Positions 1-5,976 of a DNA stretch of 6,985 nt are shown here, one piece after another (position 1 is the stretch's first letter; each line of letters begins with the position of its first letter). The stretch is from assembly GCA_005883905.1 (NCBI GenBank), contig VAYD01000046.1:1378-8362 (forward strand), read 5' to 3'. The translations under genes and the position numbers were made by a program. The notes below the pieces were generated by a model, which saw only the letters and a program-made list of their open reading frames with translations, had not been told where the DNA came from and made no database searches. This DNA is from Actinomycetota bacterium (GTDB taxonomy: Bacteria; Actinomycetota; Thermoleophilia; Solirubrobacterales; Solirubrobacteraceae).

Positions 1-191
1 AAGACCTCGCCGTGCTGGTAGGGCGACATCGTGCCCGGGTCCACGTTGATGTAGGGATCGAACTTCTGCAGGCCGACTGTCAACCCGCGCGACACGAGCA
101 GCCGCCCGAACGATGACGCGGCGATCCCCTTTCCAAGCGAAGACACCACGCCCCCGGTGACGAAGATGAACTTTGTGGAGCGTTCGGACAT
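1..191 (-). CDS. pyrG: CTP synthase, N-terminal part (cut by window edge)
   Basis: CTP synthase makes CTP from UTP, ATP and glutamine in the cytoplasm, the last step of de novo pyrimidine nucleotide synthesis. Only the first 63 complete codons are in the window. They read as the start of the amidoligase (synthetase) domain: [14 protein letters not shown], then the P-loop-like [10 protein letters not shown] at residues 13-22, then [13 protein letters not shown] and SPYQHGEVF. These motifs are nearly invariant in PyrG, so the identification is secure. The ATG at 191-189 is supported by the family's usual short leader before FVTGG and by a good ribosome binding site (GGAAGGA, 202-208, 10 nt upstream). 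The ATG overlaps the stop of the upstream membrane glycosyltransferase gene in a TGATG arrangement, implying translational coupling. The glutaminase domain and C-terminus lie outside the window. Confidence 0.97.
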   Translation of the reverse strand, partial: MSERSTKFIFVTGGVVSSLGKGIAASSFGRLLVSRGLTVGLQKFDPYINVDPGTMSPYQHGEV

Positions 192-1060
192 CAGCGTTGG
201 ATCCTTCCGATTGAGTCTAGGTGAGAGAGGCCGGGGGTCCGGTCCACGAGGTCGGAAATTGAGCGAAATTCGCCGTAGGCGGTGACCGCCGCCAGCACGA
301 TCAGGGCGACGACCTGGCCGGTCGTGCCGAGCGCCAGCACGAGCCACAGGCCGGCCAGCGCGCCGGTCAGGTTCGAGCCCGTGTCGCCGAGCATCGCCAG
401 CTCGCGCACGTCGAACAGGCCCACCACGAGCAGCGGCCCGATGAACAGGCCCAGGTGCTCGAACGTCGTCAGGTCGCGCTCGCCGATCATCAGCGCCGCG
501 CCGAGCAGAACGAACGCCTTGACCGAGCGCCCCGGCCGCAGGTCCAGCAGGTTGAAGAGGTTCGTTGCGAGCACGAGCACGCCCGTCGCGAGCAGCTGCT
601 TGAAGAACGTGTCCTCGCCGGAGGTGACCCAGAGCGCGAGCCCGAGCGTCCCCGCCGCCTTCAGGGCACCCGTCGAGAACGAGCCCTCCATGACGGCGGC
701 GCCGTGCCCGCGCCAGCCCCGCGACGGGCCCGACAGGGCGTCGTCGGCGAGCCCGAGCGCAGCCACGCCGAGCACGAACGTCAGCACGACCGACGGCGTG
801 TCCTGCATCAGCACGTCGTCCGTGGCCGCGTAGACCAACGCCAGCGGCACCAGCGCGACCGTCGCCGCCGCGAAGACCGCGACGCCGAACGGGAACGGCA
901 GCTGAGCGCCGCGATAGTTCTCCCTCACGAAGCCGTTCTCCGCCAGCGATGCCCGGAGCGCCGGCGCCAGGACCACAGCGGTCACGGTGGCGAAGGCGAA
1001 CGGCAGTATCGGCACCGGAGCAAGGTAGCCGCGCGTGCGGTCGTAACGTGTGGGGACCAC
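191..1060 (-). CDS. MraY/WecA-like glycosyltransferase family 4 integral membrane protein
   Basis: A polytopic membrane protein of 289 aa with about nine hydrophobic segments, homologous to polyprenyl-phosphate sugar-1-phosphate transferases (MraY, WecA, TagO). Visible motifs are NYRG at 48-51, GLADDAL at 103-109 (the paired aspartates of the superfamily), GHG...TGALKAAG at 118-137, [17 protein letters not shown] at 167-183 and [14 protein letters not shown] at 224-237. The tail LSHLDSIGR matches the usual end of this subfamily. The NLLDLRPGR form, in place of the NLTDG-type motif of MraY, marks a subfamily of unknown substrate, so transferase activity on a lipid phosphate is inferred, not shown. 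The coordinates give the longest open frame, from a GTG at 1060. A second GTG at 1015-1013 is at least as likely: family similarity begins near there, the 15 extra codons include several A/T-ending ones, and it would leave room for a promoter facing msrB. Neither start has a clear ribosome binding site. The stop overlaps pyrG by one base (TGATG). Confidence 0.85.
   Translation of the reverse strand: MVPTRYDRTRGYLAPVPILPFAFATVTAVVLAPALRASLAENGFVRENYRGAQLPFPFGVAVFAAATVALVPLALVYAATDDVLMQDTPSVVLTFVLGVAALGLADDALSGPSRGWRGHGAAVMEGSFSTGALKAAGTLGLALWVTSGEDTFFKQLLATGVLVLATNLFNLLDLRPGRSVKAFVLLGAALMIGERDLTTFEHLGLFIGPLLVVGLFDVRELAMLGDTGSNLTGALAGLWLVLALGTTGQVVALIVLAAVTAYGEFRSISDLVDRTPGLSHLDSIGRIQR
202..208 (-). 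promoter_or_regulatory. Shine-Dalgarno sequence of pyrG
   Basis: On the minus strand GGAAGGA lies 10 nt before the pyrG ATG. It sits inside the last codons of the upstream glycosyltransferase gene (Gly-Arg-Ile-Gln-Arg-stop), so ribosomes ending there can reinitiate on pyrG. It is the clearest ribosome binding site in the window; most other starts here have little or none. Confidence 0.65.
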
Positions 1061-1077
1061 GACCGGACCGAGAGGAC
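1016..1077. promoter_or_regulatory. Probable divergent promoter region between the family 4 glycosyltransferase gene and msrB
   Basis: The two genes are head to head. Their start codons are 17 bp apart if the glycosyltransferase begins at 1060, or 62 bp apart if it begins at 1015. Any promoter for either gene must lie here or inside the opposite coding region. TAACGT at 1044-1049 (plus strand) resembles a -10 element, but I see no matching -35, and no convincing element on the minus strand. This call rests on gene layout, not on recognised boxes. Confidence 0.3.
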
Positions 1078-1479
1078 ATGCAGAAGATCGAAAAGACGGA
1101 CGCCGAGTGGCGCTCCGAATTGACCCCTGAGCAGTACGCCGTCCTGCGCCGGCAGGCGACCGAGGCCCCGTTCACGGGCAGCTACGCGCTCACCAAGGAC
1201 GCCGGCACGTTCAAGTGCGCCGGCTGCGGCGCGGAGCTGTTCAGCTCCGACACCAAGTTCGACTCCGGCTCGGGCTGGCCGAGCTTCACCGAGCCCGCGA
1301 TCGCCGAGGCGGTCGAGCTGCGCGAGGACCGCTCGCACGGCATGGTCCGCACCGAGGTGGCGTGCGCCCGCTGCGGCGGCCATCTGGGCCACGTGTTCGA
1401 CGATGGCCCCCGCGACGCCGGCGGGCTGCGTTACTGCATCAACTCGTGCGCTCTGGATCTGGAGCCTGACGAGGCGTAG
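1078..1479 (+). CDS. msrB: Peptide-methionine (R)-S-oxide reductase MsrB
   Basis: MsrB reduces methionine-R-sulfoxide in oxidised proteins, normally with thioredoxin as reductant. The 133-aa product has the typical single-domain length and the motifs in order: PFTGSY at 31-36, zinc-ligand pairs CAGC (47, 50) and CARC (96, 99), [10 protein letters not shown] at 61-70, [20 protein letters not shown] at 100-111, and RYCINS with catalytic Cys120. No signal peptide is visible, so it is cytoplasmic. The position of the usual resolving cysteine (CGWPSF in many relatives) is Ser65, while an extra cysteine occurs at 124, four residues after the catalytic one. The ATG at 1078 is chosen because [11 protein letters not shown] matches actinobacterial MsrB N-termini; AGAGGA at 1071-1076 is a very close ribosome binding site. 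An in-frame GTG at 1048 is a less likely start. It is the only plus-strand gene, inserted in an otherwise minus-strand block, and its last 41 bp overlap the convergent membrane-protein gene. Confidence 0.96.
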   Translation: MQKIEKTDAEWRSELTPEQYAVLRRQATEAPFTGSYALTKDAGTFKCAGCGAELFSSDTKFDSGSGWPSFTEPAIAEAVELREDRSHGMVRTEVACARCGGHLGHVFDDGPRDAGGLRYCINSCALDLEPDEA

Positions 1480-2245
1480 GCGCCTCCCATCCCGCCGGCG
1501 CCCACCGGGGCGGCGGCGGGACGCCCTCGCCGCGAACGCGTAGATCGAAGAAGACCAGGGTGCTCGCGACAGCGGTGAACCCGATCGCGAAGACGTCCGC
1601 GAACATCGTGCCGAGCAGGGAGAACACCTGGCGATCCGTCGAATCCGCGATGGCGTTGCCGCCGGCGGTGACGATGCCCGTGAGCACGCCGATCACCACG
1701 GCGAAGAAGACCCCGATGCCGAACACGCGCCACCACTGCCCGCGGACCAGCTCGCGGCTGCGGCGCAGCGCGTCCATCGGCGAACGGCCCTCCGCGACGA
1801 CCGCCTGCGATGCGAAATACAGCGCAACGGCGAGCCAGAGCCCCGGGATGATGAACGCGATGAGCCCGGCGAGCACCGCCAGGCCGCCGAGGACGACCGC
1901 GCCGACGACCGCACCCCAGCGCTCAAAGCCACGCGCCACCGACCAGCCGGCTGACGGCTGCTCTCCGCTCCCGAGTGCCATCACGGCCGCGATGCACGCC
2001 GCCGTCACCAGCGGTTGGACGACGAGCAGGTGCACCAGCGCCTGGAACGCGGAGTGGCCGACATTGTCGGACTGGTAGTCCTCCCACAGCTCGCCGAGCC
2101 CGACGCCGAGCAGGATCAGGTCCGCCGGGATGACGACGACCAGCGCGATCGTCACGAACAGGCCGAGGTTGCCCTTGAACAGCTGCCAGCTGTCCTCCAC
2201 GAGCTGCCCGAGCTCGCGCGTGCGCGTCAGGTCGATGCCCGTCAA
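1439..2245 (-). CDS. Polytopic membrane protein, glycerophosphoryl diester phosphodiesterase membrane-domain type
   Basis: The 268-aa product has about six hydrophobic segments (roughly 27-50, 66-92, 112-131, 132-150, 173-198, 207-233) and a Pro-rich cytoplasmic-looking tail from 242. FIIPGLWLAVALYFASQAVV at 131-150 followed by EGRSPMDALRRSRELVRGQWWRVFGI at 152-177 is the pattern of the membrane domain attached to some glycerophosphodiester phosphodiesterases (Pfam GPDPase_memb) and of related stand-alone proteins. No phosphodiesterase catalytic domain is present, so no enzymatic role can be assigned. The start is a TTG at 2245-2243 overlapping the TGA of the upstream SteB/MctB-family gene as TTGA. 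This gives MTGIDLTRTRELGQLV, with the hydrophobic part starting at a normal distance. The frame stays open far upstream, but that extension is only a shadow of the neighbouring gene. The 3' end runs 41 bp into msrB on the opposite strand. The coupling suggests it is made together with SteA/SteB and acts in the cell envelope. Confidence 0.85.
   Translation of the reverse strand: MTGIDLTRTRELGQLVEDSWQLFKGNLGLFVTIALVVVIPADLILLGVGLGELWEDYQSDNVGHSAFQALVHLLVVQPLVTAACIAAVMALGSGEQPSAGWSVARGFERWGAVVGAVVLGGLAVLAGLIAFIIPGLWLAVALYFASQAVVAEGRSPMDALRRSRELVRGQWWRVFGIGVFFAVVIGVLTGIVTAGGNAIADSTDRQVFSLLGTMFADVFAIGFTAVASTLVFFDLRVRGEGVPPPPRWAPAGWEAPTPRQAPDPERTS
1491..1520. terminator. GC-rich hairpin just after msrB, possible terminator
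   Basis: CCCGCCG (1491-1497) can pair with CGGCGGG (1514-1520), with a further CCC/GGG pairing inside the loop, starting 12 nt after the msrB stop. No T-run follows in either direction. The bases also encode the Pro-rich tail of the convergent gene, so the symmetry may come only from Pro/Gly/Arg codons in GC-rich DNA. Confidence 0.22.
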
Positions 2246-3108
2246 CCGACGCCGCCCACCACGTCTGGGAGCAACCGGGGCTCGTGGACGCCGAAGGCGC
2301 CGTCGGTGTTGCCCGCGAGCAGGAACACGAGCGCGGCCTGCCCGGCGGTCTGGTCCAGGTTGTCGACGGTCGAGACGCCGTGGTCGCGGTACCACGGCAC
2401 CTGGCTCGGATCGGCGTCGGCATGCTCGACGCCCACGACCGGGACGTTGCCCGACGTCAGGCCGGTCATCAGGCCCGTCTCGAAGGCGTTGAGCCGGTGC
2501 AGGTCGTCGCCCTTGACGTCGTCTGGGAGATTGCGCGCGATCACGACGCCGTCGTAGTTGCCCGTCGAGCCCGCGACCGCGCTGAAGAGCGAGCTGCGCT
2601 CGCGGGCGATCAGCTTGCCGCCGCGGGTGAGCTGGACCCCCATCCGCTTGCCGAAGTCCTCCCACATCTGGTCGTCGCCCGTCGCGAGTCCTTCGTAGCG
2701 CGTGCCCGACGCGCTCGAGACGAGCTTGTCGACCGACAGGGGCTCGCGGATGGCGACAGCGCCGACGCGCTTGCCCTTGGCCGCCCCGAGCGCGTTCTCG
2801 ACCTCGTTGTTGATCTCCTCGGACGGCTGCCCCAGGAACACCACGCCGATCTTGCGGTCCTGCAGCTGGCCGTCGACGAGCAGCGGATAGACCTCCTGCT
2901 CGAACTTGTCCTTGGCCGTGAGCTGGTCGTTGAGGTCGGCCACCTTCTTCTGCTCGGAGCGCACGTCCTTGCGCAGCGACTCCTTGATCTTGTTCTCGGC
3001 GCTCGACACAAGCCCCTTGTCGCCGATCGCCACTCCGAGCAGCAGCCCGAGGACGAGCGCGACGAGGACGGCGATCAGCGAGAGCGCGTGGTAGCGGAAG
3101 TCGAACAC
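2242..3108 (-). CDS. steB: SteB/MctB family envelope protein (often annotated copper transporter)
   Basis: A 288-aa protein of Pfam MctB type. It has a short N-terminal FRYHALSLIAV, one transmembrane helix at about 8-29, a charged coiled-coil stretch at about 34-72, and an extracytoplasmic domain with repeated hydrophobic strands (KIGVVFLG at 86-93, VGAVAIREPLS, YDGVVIARNLPDD). The C-terminal STVDNLDQTAGQAALVFLLAG matches the conserved family end, STVD-[DN]-[IL]-D. The position directly after steA matches both M. tuberculosis Rv1697-Rv1698 (mctB) and Corynebacterium glutamicum steA-steB. In C. glutamicum, SteB works with SteA at the division site in daughter-cell separation; mycobacterial MctB has been linked to copper resistance. 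Here there is only one membrane span and no cysteine in the whole protein, which favours the SteB-type structural role. The GTG start at 3108 is 19 nt after the steA stop and lacks a clear ribosome binding site. The stop overlaps the next gene by 4 nt. Confidence 0.9.
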   Translation of the reverse strand: MFDFRYHALSLIAVLVALVLGLLLGVAIGDKGLVSSAENKIKESLRKDVRSEQKKVADLNDQLTAKDKFEQEVYPLLVDGQLQDRKIGVVFLGQPSEEINNEVENALGAAKGKRVGAVAIREPLSVDKLVSSASGTRYEGLATGDDQMWEDFGKRMGVQLTRGGKLIARERSSLFSAVAGSTGNYDGVVIARNLPDDVKGDDLHRLNAFETGLMTGLTSGNVPVVGVEHADADPSQVPWYRDHGVSTVDNLDQTAGQAALVFLLAGNTDGAFGVHEPRLLPDVVGGVG

Positions 3109-3127
3109 GATTCAGACGGCGGGCGGG

Positions 3128-4309
3128 TCAGGCTTCGATGCCGAGCAGCACCTGCAGCTTGAGCCACAGCAGGTCGGCCACGTCCCGCAGGCCGGGGGTG
3201 ACGAGGATCACGGCCGCGAGCGCGACGATCCCCACCAGCAGGACGAGCGCCAGCGGGGCCATGGTAGGACGTGGGCGGTACAGCCGGCTCACGCCCTTGG
3301 CGTCGACCAGGATCTCGCCGATGCGCAGGCGCGTCAGGAACGTCGAGGACATCCCGCGGCGGTTCTTGTCCAGGAACTCGACGAGGTTCCACTGCGAGCC
3401 GACCGAGACGATCAGCCGCGCGCCCTTCTCCGCGGCGATCAGCATCGCCACGTCCTGGCTGGTGCCGGGCGCGGGCACGAGCTTGTAGGGAAGGCCGAGC
3501 GACTCGAGGTGCTCGCGCCCAGGGGCGCGCCCGTCGGGGTACGCGTGGACCACCAGCTCGGCGCCGCAGCGCAGCGTCGCCTCCTGCGCCGAGTCCATGT
3601 CGCCCACGATCATGTCGGGCGCGAACCCCTCCTCCACGAGGGCGTTCGCGCCGCCGTCGACGCCGACGAGCGCCGGCCGCACGTCGCGGATGTAGGGCCG
3701 CAGCGCGCGCAGGTCCTTGCGGTGGTCGACCCCCCGCACGACGACCAGCGCCGGCCGGTCGCGGAAGTCTGTGTGGAACACCGGCAGCTCGAGCTTGCCG
3801 GCGAGCAGCTCGCGCTCCTCCAGCATGTGCTCGATCGTGTTGCGCGCGAACGCCTCGAGCGCGTCGCCGATCTCGAGCCGCCGCGCTTCGTTGAGGTCGC
3901 GGACGTCCTCGGGCTCCTGGACCGAGCCCTTCGCGACGACCTTGCCGCGCTTGAGCACCTCGCCGCCGCGGACCGTGATCTCATCGTGGTCGTCGAGCTC
4001 CTTGAAGAGCCCGTCGCCGGGCATGTCGACGAGGTGCACGCCCGCCTGGACGAGCAGCAGCGGCCCCATGTTCGGGTAGGCGCCTGTCGAGGACGGCCGG
4101 CAGTTGAGCACCGCCACGACGCCCGCAGCGATCAGGTCCTCGGCCGACACGCGGTCGAGGTCCTTGTGGTCGATGATCGCGATGTCGCCGCGGTTCAGGC
4201 GCTTGACGAGCAGCTTCGTCTTGCGACCCGCGCGAGCAGGGCCGCTGACCTCGCGCGGCGCCTCCCCGTCGGCGCCGATCCGGGCCGCGGTGGGGCGGGC
4301 TACGGCCAT
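3128..4309 (-). CDS. steA: SteA-like protein with thiamine-pyrophosphokinase-like domain and C-terminal membrane anchor
   Basis: A 393-aa protein matching SteA, the cytokinetic-ring/cell-separation protein of Corynebacterineae (Rv1697 in M. tuberculosis). After a basic N-terminus, KRLNRGDIAIIDHKDLDRVSAEDLI at 37-60 and VLNCRPSSTGAYPNMGP at 67-83 form the conserved N-terminal domain. The second domain carries thiamine-pyrophosphokinase-like motifs GVDGGAN at 216-222 and PDMIVGDMDSA at 231-241, followed by HAYPDGRAPG at 255-264 and GTSQDVAML at 282-290. A single hydrophobic helix at about 351-371 near the C-terminus probably anchors it in the membrane. The acidic nucleotide-site residues are kept, but SteA proteins are not known to make thiamine pyrophosphate, so a metabolic name would be misleading. 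The ATG at 4309 fits the usual N-terminal length. It lies 20 nt after recN and 19 nt before the SteB/MctB-family gene; the pair forms the core of the envelope module here. Confidence 0.93.
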   Translation of the reverse strand: MAVARPTAARIGADGEAPREVSGPARAGRKTKLLVKRLNRGDIAIIDHKDLDRVSAEDLIAAGVVAVLNCRPSSTGAYPNMGPLLLVQAGVHLVDMPGDGLFKELDDHDEITVRGGEVLKRGKVVAKGSVQEPEDVRDLNEARRLEIGDALEAFARNTIEHMLEERELLAGKLELPVFHTDFRDRPALVVVRGVDHRKDLRALRPYIRDVRPALVGVDGGANALVEEGFAPDMIVGDMDSAQEATLRCGAELVVHAYPDGRAPGREHLESLGLPYKLVPAPGTSQDVAMLIAAEKGARLIVSVGSQWNLVEFLDKNRRGMSSTFLTRLRIGEILVDAKGVSRLYRPRPTMAPLALVLLVGIVALAAVILVTPGLRDVADLLWLKLQVLLGIEA

Positions 4310-4329
4310 GGGATCGAGTGTACGGCCAA

Positions 4330-5946
4330 CTACGCGGCCTTGAGCAGCTCCTTCGCGTGCCGGCGGGCGGCCACGTCGTCGGCCTCGGCGCCGAGCATCC
4401 GGACGAGCTCGCCCACGACCTCGCCCTTGGCGAGCTCGCGCACGGTCGTCCGGGCGGGCTCGACCGACGGGTCCTTGTCGATCGCGAAGTGCCGCGCAGC
4501 GAGCGAGGCGATCTGCGGCAGATGGGTGATGCAGACGATCTGGCGGCCGGCCGCGAGCGCGCGCAGCTCCTCGCCCACCGCGCGCGCCGTCTGCCCGCCG
4601 ATGCCGGCGTCGACCTCGTCGAAGACGAGCGTGGCGTCCGACGCCTCGTTGGCCACGGCCAGCAGCGCGAGCATCACGCGCGAGGCCTCGCCGCCCGAGG
4701 CGGTGTCACGCAGCGGCGCGGGCGGGACGCCCGGGTTGGGTGCGATCAGGAACTCGACGGCGTCAGCGCCGGTCGGCCCGACATCGTCGCGCGGCTCGAG
4801 CGCGATCTCGAAGCTCGCGCCGTCCATCGCGAGCGCCGACAGCCGCGCGCGCACCGCGTCGGCGAGCTTCGGCGCAGCCTTCGCGCGGGTGGCGCGCAGC
4901 GCACGCGCGCGGGCGGCCAGGTCGGCCTGGGCCTCCGCCAGGCGCGCCGTCGCCTCCTCGAGCGCGACCTCTGCACCGGCCAGCTCGTCGCGCCGCGCGC
5001 GGCAGCGCTCGCCGTGCGCGAGGACCGCGGCGATCGAGCCGCCGTGCTTGCGCTCGAGCCGGTCGAGCGCAGCGAGGCGCTCCTCGATGACATCGAGTTC
5101 GCCCGGGTCGCCGTCCAGCTCGTCGGCATAGCGGCGCAGCTCGGCCGCCACGTCGTCGGCCTCGAGCGCAACGGAGCGGGCGCGTTCGGCCAGCGCATCG
5201 AGCCCCGGGTCGACGCCGGCGACGGCCTCCAGCGCGGCCACGGCGGCGGCAAGCGCCGTCACGGCGCCGGTGTCCTCGCCCGCGAACGCCTCCGATGCGC
5301 CGCCGGCGGCGCCGCGGAGCGCGGTCAGATGCCGCAGGCGCTCGCGCCGCGCGACAAGGTCCTCCTTCTCGGCCTCGTCGGGCGCCGCGGCCTCGATCTC
5401 CGCCAGCTCGAACTCGAGCAGGTCGAGCTCGCGCTCGCGCGCGCCCGCCAGTTCGCGCAGCTCCGCCAGCGAGCCCTCGAGCTCGCGTACGCGCGCGTGG
5501 AGGCCGGCGGCCTCGCCGCGCGCCGCGAGGTGCTTGGCGCCGCAGAACGCGTCGAGCAGCTCGAGCTGCGCGCTGGTCAGCATCAGCTTGCGATGCTCGT
5601 GCTGGCCGTAGAACGACAGCAGCGGCGTCGCCAGATCCTGCAGGTCGGCAGCGGGCGCGTACCGGCCGTTCAGGTAGGCGCGCGTGCGCCCGGCCGCGGT
5701 CACGCGCCGCGCCAGCACGACGTCTTCGCCGTCCGGGCCTTCGAACAGGCCCTCGACGTAGGCCTCGTCCGCGCCCGGCCGGACGATCCCCGGCCGCGCG
5801 CGGCCGCCGAGCAGCAGGTCGAGCGCATGCGCGAGCACCGTCTTGCCCGCGCCGGTCTCCCCCGTGAGCACGTTCAGGCCCGGCGCGAGCCGCAGCTCGG
5901 CCCGTTCGATCAGCAGGAGGTTCTCGACGCGCAGCTCCAGGAGCAT
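4330..5946 (-). CDS. recN: DNA repair protein RecN (SMC-like ATPase)
   Basis: RecN is a cytoplasmic SMC-like ATPase that acts early in recombinational repair of double-strand breaks. The 538-aa product is slightly short for the family (about 550-590). The N-terminal MLLELRVENLLLIE is the usual RecN opening. Walker A is GETGAGKT at 29-36, with Thr where many RecN have Ser. The Q-loop segment YGQHEHRKLM is at 113-122. A long coiled-coil region rich in Ala, Glu, Arg and Leu covers about 145-355, including two arms around a break near 211-250. The C-terminal ATPase half has APNPGVPPAPL at 402-412, signature ASGGEASRVMLAL at 416-428, Walker B ATLVFDEVDAGIGG at 438-451 and the H-loop ITHLPQIA at 473-480. 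All motifs are complete, so the protein should be functional. The ATG start at 5946 is 30 nt after the nadK stop. SOS control is known for RecN in some bacteria, but no LexA box is seen just upstream. Confidence 0.97.
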   Translation of the reverse strand: MLLELRVENLLLIERAELRLAPGLNVLTGETGAGKTVLAHALDLLLGGRARPGIVRPGADEAYVEGLFEGPDGEDVVLARRVTAAGRTRAYLNGRYAPAADLQDLATPLLSFYGQHEHRKLMLTSAQLELLDAFCGAKHLAARGEAAGLHARVRELEGSLAELRELAGARERELDLLEFELAEIEAAAPDEAEKEDLVARRERLRHLTALRGAAGGASEAFAGEDTGAVTALAAAVAALEAVAGVDPGLDALAERARSVALEADDVAAELRRYADELDGDPGELDVIEERLAALDRLERKHGGSIAAVLAHGERCRARRDELAGAEVALEEATARLAEAQADLAARARALRATRAKAAPKLADAVRARLSALAMDGASFEIALEPRDDVGPTGADAVEFLIAPNPGVPPAPLRDTASGGEASRVMLALLAVANEASDATLVFDEVDAGIGGQTARAVGEELRALAAGRQIVCITHLPQIASLAARHFAIDKDPSVEPARTTVRELAKGEVVGELVRMLGAEADDVAARRHAKELLKAA

Positions 5947-5976
5947 GCGCCGAGGATGACGCCGAGACCCGACGGA

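Noticed and set aside
1120..1125. TTGACC resembling a -35 box inside msrB on the plus strand
   Set aside because: There is no suitable -10 partner, and no plus-strand gene downstream would need it.
2284..3162. A 292-codon plus-strand frame opposite the SteB/MctB-family gene
   Set aside because: It is an antisense shadow with no family resemblance; the minus-strand product explains the sequence.
3509..5131. A 540-codon open frame on the plus strand across steA and recN
   Set aside because: It is antisense to two well-recognised genes, has Arg/Ser/Ala-rich low-complexity composition and no recognisable motif. Long empty frames are expected in DNA this GC-rich.
5839..5862. RecN Walker A ending in Lys-Thr instead of Lys-Ser
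   Set aside because: Ser and Thr are interchangeable at this Mg2+-coordinating position in P-loop ATPases, so no functional change is implied.
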